Shown piece after piece: positions 43,190-53,919 of a stretch of DNA of 64,000 bases. Numbering within the stretch: the first letter of the stretch is position 1; every line of letters begins with the position of its first letter. The notes beneath the pieces are model-generated. The model had not been told where the DNA came from. It made no database searches and saw only the letters and a program-made list of their open reading frames with translations. This DNA is from Onthophagus taurus (Eukaryota; Arthropoda; Insecta; Coleoptera; Scarabaeidae): positions 16,995,501-17,059,500 of the forward strand of contig NC_091966.1 in assembly GCF_036711975.1 (NCBI RefSeq), read 5' to 3'. Both the position numbers and the translations under genes were made by a program.

Positions 43190-44240
43190 ATTTTGGACCA
43201 AAACGAACTTTTTGTTTCAAGCAATTTTTTATTTAAATCTGCAGTTTTTTTAGTAAAACTCTATAACATCGTGATTCCAACTCCATATTTAATAAATTTA
43301 TGGTTTTTATAATCTCAAAAGTCTTCGTTTTTTACAAATTATGAAAGTATTTTTCTAAACTTTATTTCTTGGAACTTTTCGATGTCATGAGTTGTAAGTT
43401 TTTTATTTTAATTTTAATAATGTTAATAATTTAACAGGCTTTTTATTGTAATTCATACAAATACTGTTATATCAAGGTTACTTTAAAAAAGTTTTTACTA
43501 ATTCGAAAAATCTTTATATTTGTGATTTCCGATACTTTTGATCATAGTTTTGATCATCAAGAGCATAATTATCTCAATTTTGGTAATAATTTCATATTGT
43601 TTATCGAAATTTACACACTTCACCATATAATTCTTGAAAATTTAATTCTTCCAAAATAATTTTTAAAAATGTTACGATTTATAACTAATTATTAAATATT
43701 TAAATTTTTATTTTTCAATACTTTTTGTTTCGACCATTCAAAACATTGTTATTTCAATGTTAGTAACAATATCGTATTTTTATTTAAATCTACAACTCTT
43801 AACAAATTTATGACGCCAAGACGAGCTTTTAAAAAGTTATGAATTTTATAACATTAAAGCCTTCAATTTTTTGCTGTTTCGGTACTTTTAAAAACAATGT
43901 CGTATTTTTTATTTAAATCTACACTATTTTAGTGTAACTCCTAAAAATGTTGCAATACCAACACAATTTATAAAAAAGTTATGAAGTTATATTGCGTTAA
44001 AGAATGAAATTTTTGCTATTTAAACACTTTTTGACTTGATTACCCAAAACATTTCTATTTTAATTTTTAAAGAAGTGTGGTAAATTTTATTTGAATCTAC
44101 ACTCTTTTTAATATAACTTTTAAAAATTTCGTATTTCTAATCCAAGTTTTATAACAGTTATGAATTTATTTTTATTTTATCTTTATTTTAGATACTTTTT
44201 GGCTCAATTTCTGGAACAATAGTTATTAATAAAACTTTTA
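43190..44240. repeat. Degenerate AT-rich tandem repeats
   Basis: The phrase tttatttaaatctacact recurs near 43,225, 43,781, 43,911 and 44,089, followed each time by variants of aacttttaaaaatgtt(g/a)c(g/a)att and ttataaaaagttatgaa. Spacing is irregular (about 130-180 bp for the last three), so the array is old or has lost units. Confidence 0.5.
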
Positions 44241-45216
44241 TATCAGATATTCTTTCCTTTTTAATTTTATTTTGTTGAGTAATTAAATAAGGAAAGAGAT
44301 TTAAACACACAAATTTTTCTTAGTAATACTCAATTTAATCTACTTAATTAACCCATTTTTTATACAAAATAACGTCATATTTACTAATTTGATATACATA
44401 TAAGATAATAACTAAAACAACACACGTTATTCACAACGGTGATGTTAAAACCATAAGCCCACGCTACTAATTCAAATAATTGTGTTTAACATTACATTTT
44501 TCTTTATTCGAAAAACAATATAACCGATGTTCTGGTTTCGAGTAAATCGGTCAATGTCAAGAGTACCGTGGACAGGTAACAAATGAACAAAACAACGATA
44601 AAAAAATTAAAGTAATAAATCAAATTTGTAGTACGACGGTGTTTATCGGAGCAACAATCGGTGAACAAAGAAGAAACTTCCGACGGTGTTTTTGAATAAA
44701 AGTCGATTAGGTTTCGCCGTATGCTGAGGATTCCCAAAAGGAAATTGCTCCGTCTGAAGGGAAAAATTTAAATTAACCTACTCGCCACAAGAGTGGCACT
44801 AGCTCGTGAGCTTTTACATTAAAAGCTTGACTGTACCAGGCGCCGGTTTTAACGGGTTTCAACTTGTTAATTTGGCTACCCAGAATTGATTATTTATCAA
44901 CGTTAACACCTGTGAAATATATCTATTTAAAAATAAAAATAATTCATTAACGATTTAATTTTTAACATCCACGCTTCTATTAGAAACTACAATTGACATT
45001 TTCAAATGCCACGGTATTGATTGGGCGTTTTATCCCTTAATAAGTAGGACAATGGTTTTGAATAAACAATTTTATGCAAATCTTAATGATAACTGTGTAC
45101 TTTAAGCAATTTTAAATGTCAAGGTTGAAATGTTTTAATAGTAAATATTCTTACTTATGCGAAGATAGCACCCTATTTTTGTAGTGTTTTGATTATAACA
45201 AGAGAACGTCCCAACC
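44241..45216. other. Spacer before the large foldback element
   Basis: AT-rich at first. From 44,500 to 44,850 it is less so, with no coding match (the 77-residue minus-strand frame at 44,504-44,737 is not recognised). Confidence 0.35.
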
Positions 45217-45563
45217 AATATTGACGAACAATATCTCATTCGAAAGCTTAACTCTTGGCCAATACGAAATGTCCGATTTGAAACCACTTTTGAATTCCGC
45301 TAAAACGCCAAAATATTGCGAAAGCATACGAAAATAGTACAAAAATTATCTTTTTTTTTAGATGGTCGTTTTTTTAGACTCGGAAATGATATACTCGATT
45401 GTAAACAACAAGATGTAAAACCACAATTATCGAACTTTCACCTTTTTAAATTTTTCTGGATATTTATGTATCTGAGAGTAAAAGTGCATAGTAGCAATAA
45501 TGAAAAGAATGAAGTTTGCTACAAGTTTTATACTAAAACTTTTTCTCTAAAATGTTCCGACTC

Positions 45564-46520
45564 CGAGTGCGGGAAGTTAGACCCCATTTTTTGATTTTTA
45601 AATTTTTTATTGTTGTTCTAGATTGTTCTAGAGTTGTTCTACATTGTTGCAAAGCGGCAAATCGAAGAAATAAAAACTCCACGAGAAAACCGAAAAAACA
45701 GGTTTTTTGACTAGCCCCCCATTTTTGGAAAAATCAAATTTTCTTTGTTGTTCTGGGTTGTTCTAGTTGTTCTAGTTATTATTCTAGAAAATCAAAATTA
45801 TGGGATACAGCATTACGAAGTTATAACTAAAAATAGGTTTGGCTGCCGAAATGTCTAGTTGATTGCTGTGACCATAGTTTTTCTATTATCAATTCCATAT
45901 TACAAATATATACTTATTATACCTAAAGCAATCTGGAACAGCTATTATTTTCACTAGAACAACTCTCTAAAGGGCACTTTACTCTTTGAAAATTAAAGTT
46001 TTTCGAAGTTTCAGTCAGTAATTCTTGTGTCAGCGATTTTATATTACACAATAAGAATTAAAAAACATAGAACATAGATTCAAATTGTTCTAGATGTGTT
46101 TTACGTTTAACACGGACATTAATTTTGCAAAATCACATATTTTTTGTTGCTCTAAATTGTTCTTGTTGTTCTAGGTACTTAAAATGTGTATTTAATCACT
46201 GCGGCTTTAGTTCTTTTAAAGTTTCATGTTAAAAATTAGTACTTACAACAATTAAAACAATTCAGAACAGCTGTTATTTTCACTAGAAAAACCTTAAATT
46301 TGAGTTGTGATATCGGACACGTTTTGTTGAATCAGTGAACCCAACCTTTAATATAATAATAGTTTTAAAAAATTAAAAAATATTGAATAATCTGACCATC
46401 TAATTTCCTAAAAATCACCTTTCCCTTTAAACATATAATAATAAAACATAAGTTGCGATTTAAAGTGTATTTTATTTTGTAAAACTAAGTAATAAATTAA
46501 TAAATAAACTAAACTAACAA
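45564..46520. repeat. Left long inverted arm of the large foldback element
   Basis: Rich in ttgttctag motifs. Mirrors 47,885-48,845 over about 950 bp with high similarity by eye (for example gatatcggacacgttttgtt, ttctagatgtgttttacgtt and ggtcacagcaat recur as complements). The end part (about 46,300-46,515) is duplicated directly at 46,530-46,770. Confidence 0.82.
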
Positions 46521-46894
46521 AAGTTGTTTTTCAGTTGTTGTGATATCGGACAGGTTTTGTTGAATTAGTGAACCCAACCTTTACTATAATAATAGTTTTA
46601 AAAAACCAAAAAAATAGAATAATCTGACCATCCTAATTTTCTAAAAATCACAAGTTTCAGCTTTCTCTTTAAACTTATAATAGTAACACATAAGATGCGA
46701 TTTACAGTGTATTTTATTTTGTATAAACTAAGTAATAAATTAATAAATAAACTAAACTAACAAATAAAACAATAACTATTCGATCAGTATTATTATATTA
46801 GTACAATAACTTATTCTAAGGTAAACTATAACTAAATAAACTAAATTATGTAAATAAACTAATATCATGGAATAATACGGTTACATCACTTTGC

Positions 46895-47660
46895 TCATTT
46901 ATAAACATATATCCACATTTGTGCATTTATTTCAATAGCTTTTTCAACTTGTACGGATTTTTTTCGTAAGTCATTAAATAATATCCAATTGGCATTGTAG
47001 GGTACAAATGCCGGGTAGTGTCCTACATTATTTAAAGATTGAGTACCTTCGCAATGGATGATACCTGCGGGGATATAGAATTTGTTGTGGAGTTACAAAT
47101 TGCGTGCGTAATCACTTAATTTTGTTTTATTGTTCTCTCCATTCGTTGTTTCTATAAACAGACCACATTTTTTTGCAATTGTTGCTTAGAGTTTGCATGT
47201 AGTTTTCTATTACTTGCTTTACTTCTATTACTTGCATTACTTGCATAGCCGGGCATAGCCAAATATTGTTACGATGTCAATGTCGATTGGTAAAATTATG
47301 TTTTTATGGAAAGTAACGTTTAAACAATTATTGCAGTTTTTAGTCCTACAATAACAAAATTCTTCTTTAAATAGTTGTGTGCAAAGAAACGCAATATTTG
47401 AAATAGCATTCACTATTATCACGCCAGCAATATTCTGGCTTCCAAAATAATTTATTCCTGTTAACAGTTCAGCTCTTTTTTTATATGTTGCTTTACTAGA
47501 ACTGGTTTTTAAAAATAATTTTAGGAAACTAAAGCTATCTGTGCAAACATTCTCAACATGATTTCTAAATGAATTGTGTGTACGGGCAAATGCTAAACTA
47601 TGAAATATACTGTGGAATCCGCAAGTATTTTGAACAATACATTTTTTATTGAAATAGATA
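46895..47660 (-). pseudogene. Decayed USP-like (C19) cysteine peptidase frame within the foldback element
   Basis: The minus-strand reading begins near 47,660 with a Cys box-like KKCIVQNTCGFHSIFHSLAF (USPs: N-T-C-Y-x-N-S-x-L-Q). It continues through an uncharacterised helical part and a cysteine-rich patch, FCYCRTKNCNNC, and ends with IPAGIIHCEGTQSLNNVGHY, AFVPYNANWILFNDLRKKSV and MWIYVYK. The last part matches the USP His box: H in G-H-Y-x-A-x-V, then W-x-x-F-N-D with the final Asp/Asn, and a terminal hydrophobic Y-V-Y strand. All segments are in one frame. It is interrupted by a 9-bp microsatellite (units like tgcaagtaa) that brings several TAA codons, and by two further TAA stops. No start methionine is evident. 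Role in the element is unknown. About 255 residues is short for a USP domain. Confidence 0.5.
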
Positions 47661-47884
47661 TTAATGAAACTTACTTATGAACTTATGAAAGAATTACTAA
47701 CTGAAACTTCAAAAAATTTTAATTTTCAAAGAGTAAAGTGTTCTTTATAGAGTTGTTCTAGGGAAAATATTAGCTATTCTAGATTGCTTAGGTATAATAA
47801 GTATTTGTGATATGGAACTGAAAATAGAAAAACTATGGTCACAGCAATCAACTAGACATTTTGGCAGCCCAACCTACTTTTGTT

Positions 47885-48845
47885 AGTTTAGTTTATTTAT
47901 TAATTTATTACTTAGTTTTACAAAATAAAATACACTTTAAATCGCAACTTATGTTTTATTATTATAAGTTTAAAGGGAAAGGTGATTTTTAGGAAATTAG
48001 ATGGTCAGATTATTCAATATTTTTTAATTTTTTAAAACTATTATTATATTAAAGGTTGGGTTCACTGATTCAACAAAACGTGTCCGATATCACAACTCAA
48101 ATTTAAGGTTTTTCTAGTGAAAACAACAGCTGTTCTGAATTGTTTTAATTGTTGTAAGTACTAATTTTTAATATGAAACTTTAAAAGAACTAAAGCCGCA
48201 GTGATTAAATAAGCATTTTAAGTACCTAGAACAACAAGAACAATTTAGAGCAACAAAAAATACGTGATTTTGTAAAATTAATGTCCGTGTTAAACGTAAA
48301 ACACATCTAGAACAATTTGAATCGACAAAGTTTGAGTTATTTTAGATTGTTCTATGCTTTTTAATTGTTATTGCGTAATATAAAACCGCTGACACAAGAA
48401 TTACTGACTGAAACTTCCAAAAACTTTAATTTTCAAAGAGTAAAGTGCCCTTTAGAGAGTTGTTTTAGTGAAAATAATAGCTGTTCCAGATTGCGTTATC
48501 TATAATAAGTATATATTTCTAATATGGAATTGATAATAGAAAAACTATGGTCACAGCAATTAACTAGACATTTCGGCGGTCAAACCTATTTTTAGTTATA
48601 ACTTCGTAATGCTGTATCCCATAATTTTGATTTTCTAGAACAATAACTAGAACAACAGAGAAAATTAGATTTTTCCAAAAATGGGGAGATAGTCAAAAAA
48701 CCCGTTTTTTCGGTTTTCTCGCGGAGTTTTTATTTTTTCGATTTGCCGCTTTGGAACAATGTAGAACAACTCTAGAACAATCTAGAACAACAATGAAAAA
48801 TTTAAAAATCAAAAAATGGGGGGCTTACTTCCTGCACTCTCCGAC
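47885..48845. repeat. Right long inverted arm of the large foldback element
   Basis: Inverted partner of 45,564-46,520. A shorter direct copy of part of this arm (like 48,394-48,590) lies at 47,690-47,880, next to the peptidase-like frame, so the arm has been partly duplicated. Confidence 0.82.
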
Positions 48846-48866
48846 TCCAGTAGTCTACCAACTACA

Positions 48867-51790
48867 AGATGTAAAATCACGATTTCATGTAATTTTAACC
48901 TTTCTAAATTTTTCTCAATATTTATGCATCTAAAATCAAAAGTGCAAAGTAGCAATATTGGAAAAAATGAAGTTTGGTACAACTTTTATACTAAAACTGT
49001 TTTTTAAAACTTTCCTACTCTTGTACTCCACCAACTACAAGATGTAAAATCACGATTTCATGTAATTTTAACCTTTCTAAATTTTTTTCGATATTTATGC
49101 ATCTGACAGCAAAAGTGCACAGTAGCAATATTGTTAAGAATAAAGTTTGCTACAACTTTTATACAAAAACTTTTTTCTAAAACGTTCTGAATCCTGTGCT
49201 CTACCAACAACAAGATGTAAAACCACGATTTCATCTAATTCTCACCTTTTAAAATTTTTCTCGATATTTACGCATCTGAGAGCAAAAGTGCAAAGTAGCA
49301 ATAATGAAAAGAATGAAGTTTGATACAACTTTTATACTAAAACTTTTTTCTAAAACGTTCCGACTACAGTACTCTACCAACTACAAGATGTAAAATCACA
49401 ATTTCATGTAATTTTAACCTTTTTAAATTTTTCTCGATGTTCATGCATCTGAGAGCAAAAGGGCAAAGTAGCAGTAATACAAAGAATGAAGTTTGCTACA
49501 ACTTTTATACTAAAACTTTTTTTCTAAAATGTCCCGACTCCAGTACTCTACCAACTACAAGATGTAAAATCACGATTTCATGTAATTTCAACCTTTCTAA
49601 ACTTTTCTCAATATTTATGCATCTAAAACCAAAAGTGCAAAGTAGCAATATTGGAAAGAATGAAGTTTGCTACAACTTTTATACTAAAACTGTTTTTTAA
49701 AACGTTCTTACTCTTGTACTCTACCAACTACAAGATGTAAAATCACGATTTCATGTAATTTTAATCTTTCTAAATTTTTTTCGATATTTATGCATCTGAC
49801 AGCAAAAGTGCACAGTAGCAATATTGTTAAGAATAAAGTTTGCTACAATTTTTATACTAAAACTTTTTTTCTAAAACGTTCTAAATCCTGTTCTCTACCA
49901 ACACTAAGATGTAAAAACACGATTTCATCTAAAACTCACCTTTTAAAATTTTTCTGGATATTTATGCATCTAAGAGCAAAAGTGCAAAGTAGCAATATTG
50001 GAAAGAATGAAGTTTGCTACAACTTTTATACTAAAACTATTTTTTTAAAACGTTGCGACTCCTGTACTCTACCAACTACAAGATGTAAAATCACGATTTC
50101 ATGTAACTTCAACCTTTCTAAATTTTTCTCAATATTTATGCATCTGAGAGCAAAAGTGTAAAGTAGCAATATTGTTAAGAATAAAGTTTACTACAACTTT
50201 TATACAAAAACTTTTTTCTAAAACGTTCTGAATCCTGTGCTCTACCAACAGCAAGATGTAAAACCACGATTTCATCTAATTCTCACCTTTTAAAATTTTT
50301 CTCGATACTTAAGCATCTGAGAGCAAAAGTGCAAAGTAGCAATAATGAAAAGAATGAAGTTTGATACAACTTTTATACTAAAACTTTTTTCTAAAACGTT
50401 CCGACTACAGTACTCTACCAACTACAAGATGTAAAATCACAATTTCATGTAATTTTAACCTTTTTAAATTTTTCTCGATGTTCATGCATCTGAGAGCAAA
50501 AGGGCAAAGTAGCAATATTGGAAAGAATGAAGTTTGCTACAACTTTTATACTAAAACTGTTTTTTAAAACGTTCCTACTCTTGTACTCTACCAACTACAA
50601 GATGTAAAATCACGATTTCATGTAATTTTAATCTTTCTAAATTTTTTTCGATATTTATGCATCTGACAGCAAAAGTGCAAAGTAGCAATATTGTTAAGAA
50701 TAAAGTTTGCTACAATTTTTATACTAAAACTTTTTTTCTAAAACGTTCTGAATCCTGTTCTCTACCAACAATAAGATGTAAAAACACGATTTCATCTAAT
50801 ACTCATCTTTTAAAATTTTTGTCGATATTTATGCATCTAAGAGCAAAAGTGCAAAGTAGCAATATTGGAAAGAATGAAGTTTGCTACAACTTTTTTTCTA
50901 AAATGTTCCGATTCCAGTACTCTACCAAGTACAAGATGTAAAACAACGATTTCATGTAACTTCAACTTTTCTACATTTTTCTCAATATTTATGCATCTGA
51001 GAGCAAAAGTGTAAAGTAGCAATATTGTTAAGAATAAAGTTTACTACAACTTTTATACAAAAACTTTTTTTCTGAAACGTTCTGAATCCTGTGCTCTACC
51101 AACAACAAGATGTAAAACCAGGATTTCATCTAATTCTCACCTTTTAAAATTTTTCTCGATATTTATGCATCTGAGAGCAAAAGTGTAAAGTAGCAATAAT
51201 GAAAAGAATAAAGTTTGCTACAACTTTTTTCTAAAACGTTCCGACTCCAGTACTCTACCAACTACAAGATGTAAAACCACGATTTCATCTAATACTCACC
51301 TTTTAAAATTTTTCTCGATATTTAAGCATCTAAGAGCAAAAGTACAAAGTAGCAATATTGGAAAGAATAAAGTTTTCTACAACTTTTATACTAAAACTTT
51401 TTTTCTAAAACGCCCTGAATCCTGTGCTCTACCAACAACAAGATGTAAAACCACGATTTCATCTAATTCTCACCTTTTTAAATTTTTCTCGATATTTACG
51501 TATCTGAGAGCAAAAGTGCAAAGTTGCTACAACTTTTAACTAAAACTTTTTTTCTAAAACGTTCCGAATCCCGTGAGCAAAAGTGTAAAGAAGCAATATT
51601 GTTAAAAATAAAGTTTGCTACAACTTTTATGATAAAACTTTTTTTTTAAAACGTTCCGGATCCCATGCTCTACCAATAACAAGATGTAAAACCCCGATTT
51701 CATCTAGTTTTCACATATTCGAATTTTTCTCGATATTCATGCATTTGAGAGAGTGAAAGTATAAAAGAGCAATATTTTTAAGTACAAGAT
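48867..51790 (+). repeat. Satellite-like tandem array, about 17 units of about 173 bp
   Basis: The landmark agatgtaaaa occurs near 48,867, 49,040, 49,214, 49,386, 49,560, 49,733 and so on to about 51,682, mostly 170-177 bp apart. Each unit has tctaccaactacaagatgta, acgatttcatgtaattt, tatttatgcatctgagagca, aagtagcaatattg and acaacttttatactaaaac in order. Two or three subtypes alternate (for example caacaacaag versus aactacaag; aatattgttaag versus aataatgaaaag), which suggests higher-order duplication. Last units are shortened. Open frames of 60-123 residues here are by-products of the repeats. Confidence 0.92.
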
Positions 51791-52118
51791 TTGCATGTTC
51801 CAAAACGCGGTTTTGTTCTAAGGACTGTACAAGGTTAACGGGAAAAAATTGAAATCGCGCATTATATTTCGATAGAAGAAACTATGGGAAATCGAATGAC
51901 GTATAGATCTTCACAATCAAGTACATCGTTTACGAGTTATGACCACCTAAAAAAGATCATTTTAGTGTTATTTTCGTGTGCTTTTGCAATATTTTGGAGT
52001 TTTTGCAATAATTAATCGGACAATAGTTTCGTATTGGCCAAGGATTAAGCTTTCGAATGAGATATTGTTGTTCAAAATCACTTAAGCCTCATATCTAATC
52101 TTTTAACTTGATTTTTAG

Positions 52119-52331
52119 GCTGTGGTTCCAAATCCATCAAGATTTATTAATCGGCGAATAGCGGAACTTCCTTCTTTAAGATATGGTTCTTTAGGATCTA
52201 AAAGTCCCGTATCAGGACCACTTCGATTATCAAATAAAGTTGTCAATTCTGAAACTTTTCCAAGAACAACAAAGAAGATATCCTTAAAAAATGAATGTCA
52301 AGAAGTTGATAAGTTTGGTGTTAACAAAAAC
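52119..52331 (+). CDS. Internal exon of an unidentified host gene
   Basis: A 71-codon exon is bounded by acttgatttttag at the 5' side and aaaaac/gtaagt at the 3' side, both good splice sites. The translation (AVVPNPSRFINRRIAELPSL, ...YGSLGSKSPVSGPLRLSNK, ...) is basic and serine-rich, without a known domain, and looks disordered. The exon starts and ends in phase 0. The next exon with matching phase is 53,365-53,919. The large foldback element ends only about 40 bp upstream of the acceptor, so the branch-point region may be transposon-adjacent. The preceding exon is not identified. It may lie many kilobases upstream. Confidence 0.55.
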
Positions 52332-53364
52332 GTAAGTAAATATGTTATAATTAGAATATTTTTGTTTGGTTGGGGTATTAAGTTAATACGAGCTATAATT
52401 ATTATTACAAATATTTTCAGAATGCATCATCGCATTCATCCATCGATTAAATATAGATTGAGTTGTTAGGATGTTTGGTATTTACGCCGGGGCTGTGTAA
52501 GCATCGTTTCCTGCAATAGCACGTACATAAACTCACACTATTTAACAAAGTATGTACGCGTTGCTCACGAATTGGTATTTGCTTACATTAACAATTTCGC
52601 CAGCTTCGTTCGTTAGCACGGAAATGATAATAGAGAACATAAATTTTTCGATGTGTCGTTGATTTTCATCGTTAGTTATTCCTTGTAAATTAACATAAAT
52701 TAAGATTGATTGAGAAGATAAGTCAAACAGTACTTATACTAAAAAAAAGTAAATTGTGTCTCTAAAGAGAAATACGAAACACCTTAAGATCGATTTGATT
52801 GGAAAGGTTTTATGCTCGTAAAACCATCATCTCACAACATACTATAAAAATATTTGCTTTAACGCAACTGAAACGGGTAAACAAGTTCACGTGGAGTTCC
52901 ATATTATCCTGGATTCAAGAGAATAATTTGAGAAGTTAAATCTTTTTGTTTCAACGGGACATTATTCACAAAATAAAAAAATAGATATTCTAAGAAAATG
53001 TTGTTGGTAACAGATTAATGTTAGATTTTTAAATTTTTCAACAAATAATTTTTTTTAATAGACTCATCGCAAATCTACACCAAAAACTTCTTAATATCTG
53101 TTGATGAACTTATAAATAAACGCTCTTATAAACATTTATTCAAAATTTACCTTGAACTTTCTCCGAATACAACCACGAAAAAGAAATGTTTATACTATAA
53201 TTACGTTAAAATTTTTACGATTGCTAAGTTTACATAAAGTAGTTTCAAATTCCTGCGATTAAATTTGACTTAGATTTAAATCCGTCTGAAATAAGAAATA
53301 AGAATAACTGAAACACCTGTAACTGCTGAAACTACAACAGAACCCTTTATTTTTACATTTTCAG
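52332..53364 (+). other. Intron between the two host exons
   Basis: About 1.03 kb, starting gtaagtaaatatg and ending ttttacattttcag. AT-rich with no obvious transposon. Intron position is inferred from splice sites and the shared phase. Confidence 0.5.
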
Positions 53365-53919
53365 CACCGTCGAGTCCGTTTTACACTTCCGCCGGCGGAG
53401 GGCGCCAACAAAACCCGCTCGAACACGTTTTCGGAGTCTCTAAAACGCGTCGCGGCGGGAGATCAGCAGCTGAAATATCGTTCAGGCGCCAGTTCGCGTT
53501 CGGCTGAAGCGCGAGGCGTACGTTTGAATTCGATCCAATCGGAGCGCTCAACATACAACACTAGGCGCGAAGTTAAAGAAGTAAGGAAAGAGCCTAAAGG
53601 GAACGGTTCTTGTTGTTTGGCATCTTTGGAGACGGATTACGAAGACGACGACGAAGAGATTTTAGCGACTTGTGTTCCCGTTTCGGTAACCGCATCTCCT
53701 GCTGTTAGGACTCGCATACATCCCACGGGACGTTACGTTCGTGGCACCCTGTCACCCACTGCAAACACGGCGGCCCCCGTGGCCCCAAACCCCGGAGGAC
53801 AGCTTCTGCTCCGAGCTGCCAGGGATGGCGAAGAGGGGCTTCTCAGGGACATACTTAGAAGGGCTGCTTTGGTCGGTATTGCGGATGCAGACATCAATGG
53901 TACAGATAATAGTGGAAGA
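53365..53919 (+). CDS. Exon of the same host gene, probably leading into ankyrin repeats
   Basis: A 185-codon exon with much higher GC content than the surroundings, bounded by cattttcag/cac and ggaaga/gtaagt, phase 0 at both ends. Near its start is HRRVRFTLPP, containing R-V-R-F, a perfect match to the R-V-x-F docking motif for protein phosphatase 1. A polar, disordered middle has an acidic run D-Y-E-D-D-D-E-E. The end reads GGQLLLRAARDGEEGLLRDI, then ADADINGTDNSGR, which fits the second half of one ankyrin-type helix pair and the start of the next (D-I-N-x-x-D-x-x-G-R-T). The repeats would continue in later exons outside what I can identify. I do not recognise the gene. Confidence 0.6.

Larger units (their letters stand above)
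45217..52078. mobile_element. Very large foldback element with peptidase-like gene and one-sided satellite array
   Basis: Outermost inverted ends: 45,217-45,345 and about 51,955-52,078 (gaacaatatctcattcgaaa-like text and gccaatacg in mirrored order, then aaatattgc...aaagcacacgaaaat). Inward at the left is one unit of the satellite (45,405-45,560), then a about 950-bp arm (45,564-46,520). In the middle are about 1.35 kb with a decayed coding region. At the right is the inverted arm (47,885-48,845), then about 17 satellite units (48,867-51,790). Drosophila FB elements also have long inverted ends made of short repeats and can carry an unrelated coding segment. I could not establish a target duplication or a transposase. 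Confidence 0.75.

Noticed and set aside
48751-51022. Several open frames of 60-123 codons with similar proteins (for example 49,437-49,700, 49,790-50,161, 50,657-50,941)
   Set aside because: They are translations of the 173-bp satellite units. Frames persist only because unit lengths are near multiples of three, and no known protein resembles them.
48867-51790. Regularly spaced repeats considered as a CRISPR array
   Set aside because: Whole 173-bp units are repeated without unique spacers, and the context is an insect foldback element. CRISPR arrays are prokaryotic.
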